Positions 55,827-64,000 of a DNA stretch of 64,000 nt are shown piece after piece. A program made the translations under genes and the position numbers. Origin of the DNA: Symbiodinium sp. CCMP2592 (lineage: Eukaryota; Sar; Dinophyceae; Suessiales; Symbiodiniaceae); NCBI GenBank assembly GCA_905221615.1, contig CAJNDT010003223.1, positions 1,309,945 through 1,373,944 of the forward strand, written 5' to 3'. Every line of letters begins with the position of its first letter. Position 1 is the stretch's first letter. The notes under the pieces are model-generated. The model was not told the DNA's origin and did no database searches. It worked only from the letters and a program-made list of their open reading frames with translations.

Positions 55827-58800
55827 CTTGTTGCCGCGCATATCCAGCTCTCGCAATCCGAGGCCAGCCGACTGGGACAGCGCTTGCCCCAGAGCGCTGG
55901 CGCCGATGTCAGTGATACCTAAGCCCAACCCTGTTCCCTAAACCCCAAACCCTAAATCCTGAACCTAAGCCCCAAAAACCTGAAATTAAAGCCCAAAGAA
56001 CCCTAAGCTTCCACCCTAAACCCAACCACCTGGATCTAAGCCCGAAATGACCGAACCTAAGCCCCCAAAGAACGCCAAGCCCCATCCCTGAGCACGCAAG
56101 AACGCAAAACAACAGTAGTAATACCAATAACAGTAACTGTGAGATAACATCACCAGAATAGGCTAAACAAGTACTACTTCTAATAGTAATATTAGTTATC
56201 ATAATAACAATGACCATACCCATACAAAGAATACCAATACGAATAAGAATAGCGGTAAAGAATAATAACGGTAGCAATAGCACAAAAAAAGTATAGTATC
56301 GTAACAATAATGATAGTTATAGCAACAGCAGCAATACAAACAGCAAGAACAAGAGTGAGAATACGAATACGAATATGAGGAATAATGTTAAGAAGTATTT
56401 AAAAAGAACAACAACAATAGCAAAAACAGTCGCAACAAGACTGTAATCTCAACAATATTGATGATAACAATAACCACAACAGCTATACAAACAGCTATAA
56501 TCAGGATCATGAAAAGACTAAGAAACATTGATAGTAGGAACAATATTCATAATAATAATACGAACAATATTAAGACTAAGAAAGAATGGGGGAGCAAAGC
56601 TCCCCACCGTTCAGCTCCAGGTCCAACCACTCGAGCCGCGGCATCCTCCGAGGCCCGAGGCGGAAGCAACCCCGAAGCCGACGGGCTTAGGGTTTTAGGG
56701 GTTTTGGCGTTTAGGGGTTTAGGGGTTTAGGATTTAGGGGTTTGGGGTTTGGGGGTTTAGGGGTTTGGGGGTTTGGGGGGGTTAGGGCTGAGGATTTAGG
56801 GGTTTGGGGTTTGGGGGTTTAGGGGTTTGGGGGTTTGGGGGGGTTAGGGTTTAGGATTTAGGGGTTTGGGGGTTTAGGGTTTAGGGGTTTGGGGGTTTAG
56901 GGTTTAGGTTTTAGGGGTTTGGGGGTTTAGGGGTTTGGGGGTTTGGGGGTTTGGGGTTTAGGGTTTAGGGGTTTGGGGGTTTAGGGGTTTAAGGTTTTTT
57001 TCGGTTTTAGGGTTTAGGGCTCCCTAGACCCTAAACCCTAAACGGTTTCCCTGAAGCCCTGATCTGGGTACCAGTATGCATCAGGATAGACAGGTGGATA
57101 AATAGATAAATGAACAGGTAGAGAGACAAACAAGAGATAGATACATAAAGTTACAAATAAATACCTACATATATCTATATATGTATACCTATAATATACA
57201 TACACACATATATGATTGCTATCTGTGTGTATGTATATATATATATATACAGAAGGAAAATGTATAGTATATTTGGCTTCATTAGGCCTGGTTGTCGGAC
57301 CATGCAACTTAATCGCATAATAGCCTGAATCTATAGGGTCAAGGCCCTTAGGCTACTCAGGATCATAGACGCAAGAGGAAAGTAGAAATTCCCCACGCCT
57401 GAAAGCAAGGTAGACCCACCCGCAAACCGAAGCTTTGACGCTTTTCTGACTCATGCCTGTGTCGAAAAGAGGGCGGCCTTGCGACGCTCGCCGACAGCGC
57501 TTGGAGGCCCATGTCACCGATGGAGTTCTCCGTGAGAGACAGCCTCACGCTCTCAAACCCTAAACCCAAACTCCGAGCGTCAAAACTGTAAGACCCTAAA
57601 CACCAAACCACGATATGTTCGCAGGGCCGGGGACGGTCTTTAAAATCATAATCCTAGGGATGCGTAAACTGGACCCAAGTCGTCTTGAGGGCTTGGGTCT
57701 TTGAAGTAAGATTCAATGTGTTTCTGTTGCTGATAGGGAGCCCACGATAGATCCCAGTAGAGTGCTTCGTGAACTGTAGCAGTGAAGAGGCCGTGAATCT
57801 GAAATAGCACACATCGGCTGTTGTACACTAAGAGCTGATCAACCGAATGTGTGACATGCAATGGCGCTCGGGGGTTCACTGACATGGGTGGTTGTCAAAC
57901 ATACGGTCCCTTTTTGGGTCCCTCATGTACTACGGCACCTAGTGTTTAGGGTACCAAAAAGGATAATTTGACAACCACCCACATGTCTAAGCCAAGGGGC
58001 CACTCTAAAGCTGGAGCATGGTCCAGCTTCAAGGCTCGAGAAATGGCAACTGCCTTGAGCGATTTGGGAGTTTCCGAAAATTAGGGGTACCGTACCTTAT
58101 TTTGGGGTCCGTATACAGTATATAATAAAGATCCTACTTTTTAGGGTACCCTATTTCCGGAAACCCCCACTTGCAGGCGACCGACGGGAAAACTTGCCAG
58201 AATATGCGAGCAATCTTGGGGCTGCACGCCCTGACTGCCAAGCGCGTTCCGTGCCAGGTGTAAGTCCTGCCGCGCAGTGCAACCGACCATGAGATGAATA
58301 GCAAAGGGAATTCATCTGTGACAACCTGTGCACAGCCGTTTCGATTAGACTGACGATTCGGATGGCAAACCCGAGGCACCCAGCCCGTATATTCGTTGGG
58401 TGTAGAACGGTAACCTTAAATTTACCTCTAAAGTGAGCTCAACATGAAATGGCAATCAAGCAATGGATAGTGGGAGGCTCCGACCAGGCTCTTAAAACCT
58501 TAATTCCCAAACCGTAGGACCTGGGACCAACACACAAACCTAAAGCTCTCAACCGGAAATATCGCAAAGTCTTAAGCCACAAACGCCTGGTCACCTCGTT
58601 GCAAGACTTGACCGCGCCCTTCAGATCCCTGGGCCTTCCGCTGTTGCTCTGTCATTGCTGGTCTCGTGATGATGTTGATGCTGATGATGACTGTGATGAT
58701 GATGATGATGACGATGATGATTGTGATGATGATATAATGATCATCATCGCGAGGATGCTGCTGATGATGGCGATCATGATGCTGATGATGGTGCTGATGC

Positions 58801-61539
58801 TGATGCTGATGTTGATGCTGATGCTGATGATGCTGATGATAACGATGCCGGATGATGACGATGATGATGGTGACGCTGATGATGGCGATGCCGGATGATG
58901 ATGGTGATGTCGATGTCGATGGTGGTGATGATGATGGTTATGACAACTGCAGTTGTAAAAGCACGATAACAACTTGTAGTTAATAATTACTAAACTTAGA
59001 CAACAACAAATAGTTATAACACTATACTTAATAGCAGTTGCTGTTGATAGAATGGTAACAATACTGAAACGACAGCGAACACCAATAACGATAACACCAT
59101 TGTGTTCACGGCGGCTGATCCTGCAGTCTGGGAAGCTGCTTCAGCGCCGTGGCGATTGCCCGCGCCTCGGGAAGATGAACCAAAGGATAAAAAATAGCAG
59201 CCCTTGCAGACTCATAGTAATTAGCTTTATCTTGAGAGTTCATTGTTGGTGCTTCCACCTCCAAACGTTCACAAGCATTCGTGCCTTTCGACTTGTACGC
59301 AGAGCTTAAAGTCTTCGGACTCGGGCAATGTGCTTGGCGCGACTCGTGCTCTTAGAGACGACTGCTCAACCCGACGCCTCCAAACTGCCTTAAGATCGAG
59401 CGCGCTCCGAAAACGGAAGTGAGGGGACATTAGGGGACTGGCTCCGAACATCAACCGGCTTCCCGGCTTGGGCTGCAGATTCGGCTTCAGGACATCTACG
59501 TAGAACTTCATGATGGACCGAGAAGCCTAGCAGAACTCGAGGCTCGGTGCTGAGGCTTCCGAGAGCCGTCCACATGAAATCCCGCCAACACGTTCCAATT
59601 CGGCCGTGTAGGTGCATACTAGTATCGAAAGCGTCCGAAGGCTGATGCAGATACTCATGATACTTGACATCAGTCTGAGTAGTGCACACCGATGGTCCCG
59701 ATGCCATTGCCTGCAAGCACCTGTGATGGCATCGTCACATCAGGGCTCCGAGAGGGTAACACAGCTAGCACTTCTGCGATTCGGATGGAAATGGGCACCA
59801 GCTGCTCCAAAAAAGGAGTTGCCCCGCTGATCAAAGCGCCAGCCAAGGCCTGGCACACTTTTGGGGGCTTTAGTGCGTTATAGCGCTCTCGATCTCTTGT
59901 GAATTCTTGTGACATCTGCGATGCCTCGGTGCCTGCAGAGCGGATGGCATTCTCCGGCAGGTTCAGGACTCGCCTCGCGCCGCAGCTACTGTGTACCAAT
60001 GCTGCATGTGTCCAACACATGTTGCAAAAGCAACTATGTTCTAAAGAAGCGAGGGCCCGGCAGGCGCGGCAGAAATGGCCTCGACCGTCCAAGTGATGTC
60101 TCTTCTTTGATGCATCTATCGCTGTGTGCTCAAGTTCTTAATTTGAGCTCGCCCCTCGTTCTTTTTTTCTTAGGGTTGGGCATGTGGGGCTCGAGGCTTA
60201 TGGGATCTTATGGGGCTTAGAGCATACGGTCTGTAGGCCCCGGTGTCCAGGTCTCTGCTGGCAAGGCGCAAGGCTTTGGCCAAGGCTGTCGCACCCGCGG
60301 CCTGACAGCGAAGCCCCCCCAAAAAGGAAACGGCCCCCCTTCAACCCCGGAGGGATGCGAAGCTCAGGCAGAGGCTCCGAGACTATTGTGGGCCAGATAG
60401 AGGCACTGGAGATGGGGAAAGGTTCCTGAGGAGCACAGCTCGGGTAGAACAGCGAGGGAACCGGGAACCCAGAGACTCCAAGATCCCTTAATTAAGACTA
60501 TACCCTAAATCATAGTAGTTGTCCTAGTATCATATAATATTATGTTAACTAAGGGATCTCGGAGTCTGTGGGAATATCAGATCCAGACCCAAGGAGAAGA
60601 GGTCGGCCTGGGGCAGCTTCGGGTTTTCCGGTCGGCTGCGCTGGGGAGTTTCCGAAAATAGGGGACCCCAGTATAGTACCCCAAATAGTAGGATCTGTTT
60701 TGAATTTAAAACAAGCCGTACAGCACCGAATCCGATTGAACAAGCCGCTCGACGGCGAAACTAGTTTCGGTAAAGATCGCGTGCTGAAAAGAGCTGCGTG
60801 ATTTGTGCCCTTGGCTTGATCGTTTTACACCCCAGAAGTATTATATGGACCCCAAAATAAGGTACCCCTATTTTTGGAAACTCCCATAGCGAGGAGCTCA
60901 GGCTCCGGCGATCTCTTGCATCCGCGCGTCGCCCAGTTGCAGGCTGGACCTCTTCGGGCAGTTTAGGGTTTAGGGTTCAGGGGTTTAGGGTTTAGGGGTT
61001 TAGGGTTTAGGGGTTTAGGGTTTAGGGGTTTAGGGTTTAGGGGTTTAGGGTTTAAGTTTAGGGTTTAGGTTGCCAAGGAATGTTGAAGTGCAAACGCAAT
61101 CTCACAACGGCTGGCATCTGTGAGCTTTTTTCTAGACTAACACTCCGAAAAGCAACCAAAGCAACAGGAATCGTTGAAAGTCAAGTGTCATTACCCAGGG
61201 ACCACAGCGAGGACGACGACGAAAGTAGAGGCTACAACCATTGCAACAACGATCGTCAACGGCAATGAGCACAACAGCAGCAACAGGAGCCAGCACGACA
61301 AGCAGACTGTAGCAGAGAAAGGAGCCTCAGAAGCCGTGCATGTGTGAACCTCGGAAAACAGGCGATCCCACTTTAAAACCCCAACTTCAAAATGGATAGT
61401 GAGATTCACCCAAAAAAAGAAAAGCTAGGATAGTTTTCCGAGTTTCCCATAGCATCTCAGGGCCCAGCAAGTGCAGCTCCCGCAGCTGGCTTAAGGAGGC
61501 TAAAGTACTGGCCAGCTGATGCGGAGGGACGTCCGCAGC
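55827..61539 (-). CDS. Leucine-rich-repeat protein, ribonuclease-inhibitor type, many exons
   Basis: Exons on the minus strand each carry about one LRR unit. They are 61539-61464 (QLASTLASLSQLRELHLLG), about 60412-60370 (LQCLYLAHNSLGAS), 60301 to about 60242 (AAGATALAKALRLASRDLDT), 59973-59925 (RVLNLPENAIRSAGTE), 59849-59799 (ALAGALISGATPFLEQL), 59720 to about 59690 (VLAGNGIGTIGV), 58053-58001 (AVAISRALKLDHAPALE), 57551-57478 (SVRLSLTENSIGDMGLQALS) and 55918-55827 (LGQALSQSAGLGLRELDMRG). The repeat L..L.L..N.IG..GA.ALA.AL is the NLRC/ribonuclease-inhibitor kind. Introns 60369-60302 and 59924-59850 are GC-AG; 59798-59721 is GT-AG. Such proteins are protein-binding scaffolds; no catalytic domain is seen. 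Neither end was found. Possible further exons lie at about 55720-55600, 54720-54690, 53800-53740 and 53574-53490. Confidence 0.85.
56080..56590. repeat. AAT/AAC-rich low-complexity stretch
   Basis: AATAATA, AACAATA and ACGAATA runs. No coding signal; probably an intron of the LRR gene. Confidence 0.7.
56685..57045. repeat. TTTAGGGG / TTTGGGGG tract
   Basis: Tandem units TTTAGGGGTTTGGGGG and TTTAGGGTTTAGG on plus, ending CCCTAAACCCTAAACGG in the opposite sense at 57028-57043. Two 80-bp segments (about 56745 and 56805) are close duplicates. Confidence 0.92.
57160..57255. repeat. ATATAC/TATATA microsatellite
   Basis: CTATATATGTATACC and (TA)n at 57232-57250. Confidence 0.8.
57884..57985. mobile_element. 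Palindromic element, family C, in an LRR intron
   Basis: ATGGGTGGTTGTCAAACATA ... GGATAATTTGACAACCACCC. On the minus strand it starts 15 bp after the GC donor of exon 58053-58001. Confidence 0.9.
58065..58170. mobile_element. Palindromic element, family A, in an LRR intron
   Basis: TGGGAGTTTCCGAAAATTAG ... CCCTATTTCCGGAAACCCCC, with a duplicated GGGTACCGTACC step. Its edge is 11 bp before the acceptor of exon 58053-58001. Confidence 0.9.
58665..58940. repeat. GAT trinucleotide tract
   Basis: GATGATGATGCTGATG-type units. They create Asp-rich, Met/Leu-rich and His-rich frames that are not genes. Confidence 0.95.
60469..60572. mobile_element. Palindromic element, family F
   Basis: CCCAGAGACTCCAAGATCCC ... 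AAGGGATCTCGGAGTCTGTG. Lies upstream of the LRR exon with LQCLYLAHNSLG. Confidence 0.88.
60642..60887. mobile_element. Family A element split by an insertion of about 142 bp
   Basis: The left half TGGGGAGTTTCCGAAAATAG ... AATAGTAGGATC ends at 60695. The right half TTATATGGACCCCAAAATAA ... TTTTTGGAAACTCCCAT starts at about 60838. The insert is not AT-rich and resembles none of the other repeats. Confidence 0.85.
60958..61072. repeat. TTTAGGGTTTAGGGG tract
   Basis: Six to seven perfect GTTTAGGGTTTAGGG units with one extra G, then degeneration. Confidence 0.95.
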
Positions 61540-61546
61540 CTGCTGA

Positions 61547-61635
61547 GGGTAGTTGTCAAAATTAGGGACCCTAAATAGTAGGTGCCCTACCATAGTGGGG
61601 GCCCAACAAGGGACCATAATTTTGACAACCACCCT
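61547..61635. mobile_element. Palindromic element, family C, at an LRR acceptor
   Basis: GGGTAGTTGTCAAAATTAGG ... CATAATTTTGACAACCACCC. On the minus strand the element ends 7 bp before the acceptor (CTCAGCAG|GCTGCG) of exon 61539-61464. Confidence 0.92.
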
Positions 61636-61639
61636 AATG

Positions 61640-62960
61640 ACGACGTTTTTGATTGTTTTGGCACTTGGGGCTTTTTGGGTTCAGGGTTTGCGTTAGGTAC
61701 CAGGAGGGTGACTATTAAGGGCGCTCCAGGATGGTTTGGGCTGGGCTCGTTTAGGCCAGAGCGGCTTCGGAATGCAGGGGATTGGACACTTGATGTCTCC
61801 AGGAACGTTTGGAGCTCTGTCGGGTTGAGGAGCGGCATTTGGCTTTCGGGTGTTTTGCTCTTTTCCTCTGAGCTCCTTTTGCCTCAGCATCGTTTTTGCC
61901 TCCGCCAGGGTTTAGGGTTTGGGGTCCGGGCTCCTTTGGCATTTTGATTCGGATGAAACAGAGGGATTCGAAGCAACCTCGAAGCCAGCTTTGTCTTGCA
62001 GGGGCCTGCATCGCCTGCAGACGAGTGCAGCCGTGATCTTCCGGTTGCCATGGCCGAGTTGCTTTCCAGACCTCCGGAAAAATCACAGAGGCGTTTAAAG
62101 TGGTGGGTGCGGGATGTTTACTGATGCTTCAGAGTCAAGCCCTATTCCCCAAACCGTAGCATATACATATATAACACAACCCACAACCCACAACCCTTAA
62201 CCAGGTTTTTTTGACAGTGACATCAAAGCGGTATAAGCCCCCTGCGCAGTCCACACCGGCTGCGCTGGAGCCTCCAAAGCACGCAGGAATGCAGGCCAAA
62301 TACTAATACTTGTACTCATCTTGAAACTTCAACAGGCAAGTGTTCCACCTTCGGCAGCAAGTTGCAAGCTGGAGATGGCCAGCAACCAAGCCTCCCGACA
62401 CAGGTTGCTGGGCTGCAGCCTAACTTCAGGGCTCAGACTCAAAGACCCGACTGTTGCATCGCAAGCCCCGAATTTGCCACTGGCCTTTGTCATGTTGACC
62501 TTAGACAGGGGGCTGCAGAGGCCATGCGGGGAACCGATTCATCCTGCCGACAGTAAGCAGGTGGTTCGACAGCTGTGTGCGCAGCTGTGGTTGCCGCTAT
62601 TTAGCTATACTTCGAAGCCTACGTCACCTGAAGACGGATTGGACCTAGATTCTGCAGCGCTTACAGCCCTGTAATGTAAACCCCCCCAAACATATCTAGT
62701 CTGTTCGAACTTCGGCAAACCCGAAGGAACCTTACGAAACCCCTAAAATCACTGAACCATGCACATTGGGCTCCTGACACAGACACAGCTCCGGTCGATC
62801 GCCATGGAAGACGGAAGGCCGACCCATGGGGACAAGAAGTGTTCAGGGTCTGGGACTTTAGGCTTCCGAGGTTTAGGGTCCCGGAGGAAGGCTACAAGGT
62901 GAAGCCTGGATACTGCGGCCTAGGCCGGTGTAGTGTTTAGTGTTTAGGGGTTTAGGGTCT
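61640..62960. other. No assignable gene
   Basis: A 117-codon plus frame (62321-62674) and a minus-strand stretch in the same place (ASGKFGACDATVGSLSLSPE) compete; neither is recognised. Confidence 0.35.
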
Positions 62961-62974
62961 AGGGTTGTAGGGGT

Positions 62975-63758
62975 GCTTCAACTGCCTGAGTTGGGGAATG
63001 TGTGCCATCCTTTGCAGAAAAGTTGAATCTCCTTCGCGCTCACGGAGCCAGTCTCAAGGCATAATGTAGTGGCCTTGATAATTAGAATGGTAATGGGGTC
63101 TGGGGGGCTATTTATACTATGATTATAATCAATAAGGAACCCCCAAAACCCTATTCTAATCATGAGGGCCCCTACATTATAGGGGCCCTCATGCTCAGAA
63201 TATATGAACCGCAAGGGACAGGACCAGCATGTACTCCGGCCCCGGCACATGGCCTGTAGATTCCGTGGCTTGGCGACTGGAAGCTGGGCCTAGCACTGGC
63301 CAAGGCGGCCAAAGCTGTCGAGCTGTCGAAATAGTAATAATAATAATGATGATAATAATAATAATGATGATAATAATAATAATGATAATAATAATATAGG
63401 GGCCTTAATGATGAGAATGGGGTGTTGGGGCCCACTATACTATAGTTCTAATAAGGAGCCCCCAAAGTGGTATTGGTAAGTATTGAGGCCCCCATATTAC
63501 ACAGATGGTTTCAATGTTCATGCTCAAGCCTGATGGTAGACGTAGCGCTTCAAAAGCAGAATTGCCTGCAGACTGCAGAAAGGGCAAGCAAGAGACTTCC
63601 TGGGCTTCTGAACACAAGGCCTCCTGGCGGATTGGCGCTGAGAATTCTTGGCAAGCAGCACCTTTTCAATCCGCTGACTTCCCAAGATCATTTCATAGCA
63701 GAAAACATCAGCGATCTCGAGACGCAAACTCATGTACTCCGTAAGCTTCTTGGGCAAC
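62975..63758 (-). CDS. Two unassigned coding exons upstream of the LRR gene
   Basis: Exon 63758-63662 reads LPKKLTEYMSLRLEIADVFC and continues to GSQRIEK; it has a CAG acceptor and an AAG|GTGC donor. A second stretch at about 63060-62977 reads ETGSVSAKEIQLFCKGWHTF and reaches a stop. They lie upstream of the LRR exons on the same strand and are separated by repeat elements at 63065-63190 and 63398-63499. No family recognised. Confidence 0.4.
63068..63190. mobile_element. Family E element
   Basis: GTAGTGGCCTTGATAATTAG ... GAGGGCCCCTACATTATAGG, with central TATACTATGATTATAAT. Confidence 0.75.
63320..63397. repeat. ATA/ATG trinucleotide tract
   Basis: AATAATAATGATGATAATAA repeated. It directly abuts the next family E element, and the same trinucleotides read as Tyr-rich on minus. 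Confidence 0.92.
63398..63499. mobile_element. Family E element
   Basis: TAGGGGCCTTAATGATGAGA ... GAGGCCCCCATATTA, with GAGCCCCCAAAGTGGTATTG in the middle. Confidence 0.8.
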
Positions 63759-63824
63759 CTGGGCTGACTCCCATGCATTCGCTGCTCCCGCGGCCTCTGC
63801 TTAATCTCTTTCTTTGGTGCGGTG

Positions 63825-63985
63825 GGTTTAGTGTTTATCGGGTATAGGGCTTAGTGCCTATAGGGTTTAGGGTTTATAGGGTTTAGCGGTTAATTGTAGG
63901 GTTTAGGGTTTATAGGGCTTAGGGTTTATAGGGTTTAGGGCTTGTAGTGTTTATAGTGCTTAGAGGGTTTAGGGCTTAGGGCCCC
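63825..63985. repeat. TTTAGGGTTTATAGGG tract
   Basis: GGGTTTAGGGTTTATAGGGC units with TATAGGG variants. Confidence 0.9.
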
Positions 63986-64000
63986 CCTTGCCTCTGCGAA

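Noticed and set aside
56685-57045. Chromosome end (telomere)
   Set aside because: The repeats are degenerate, internal, and flanked on both sides by LRR exons of one gene.
58599-58972. Asp-rich, Met-rich and His-rich frames
   Set aside because: Translations of the GAT repeat tract.
62321-62674. 117-codon plus frame as a gene
   Set aside because: No motif, and a competing minus-strand stretch exists; left unassigned.
1-64000. tRNA, rRNA or spliced-leader RNA genes
   Set aside because: No cloverleaf with B-box sequence, rRNA core or spliced-leader array was noticed by eye; a covariance-model search would be needed to exclude them.

Overview
The window looks like nuclear DNA of a eukaryote with very fragmented genes, most probably a dinoflagellate; no species can be named. 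The evidence is as follows. Telomere-type TTTAGGG/CCCTAAA motifs are scattered everywhere inside the sequence. Three recognisable genes are cut into exons of about 20-120 bp. Reading across those exons only restores known protein motifs if many introns start with GC or GA instead of GT. Every exon I can place is on the minus strand, as in unidirectional dinoflagellate gene arrays. There is no sign of bacterial operons, phage, CRISPR, rRNA or tRNA genes.

Layout, read in transcription direction (right to left). At 63758-62975 there are two unassigned coding exons. A ribonuclease-inhibitor-type leucine-rich-repeat gene runs from 61539 to about 55827 and possibly to about 53500. Unassigned exons lie at about 52950-49040. 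A TAP/MDR-type ABC half-transporter, the best gene here, runs from at least 48159 to a stop at 38770. Unassigned exons follow at 38090-34630. An SH3-like two-exon domain (34452-34126) leads into a glycosyltransferase with an HVDADE metal-binding motif (32952 to about 24215). Further unassigned exon groups lie at 23190-18610, 16850-14800, 13550-11040 and 9540-5890. They read as good coding sequence on the minus strand but match no family I recognise. No pathway links these genes.

Between and inside the genes lie many short palindromic, MITE-like elements. I separated at least ten families by their terminal inverted rep­eats, several with multiple copies. Many sit in introns within 7-16 bp of a splice junction, and two small exons are bracketed by such elements on both sides. 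Several introns without an element have short direct repeats at their two ends (for example AGGCAAG or CAGGCCATC). Together this suggests introns made or filled by transposable elements (introner-like), the most interesting signal in the window.

The rest is low-complexity DNA: a 50-bp telomere-like minisatellite with a 174-bp higher-order unit (3062-4060), other telomere-like tracts, and trinucleotide arrays whose long open frames are not genes. Exon limits are hand-read and need transcript support.
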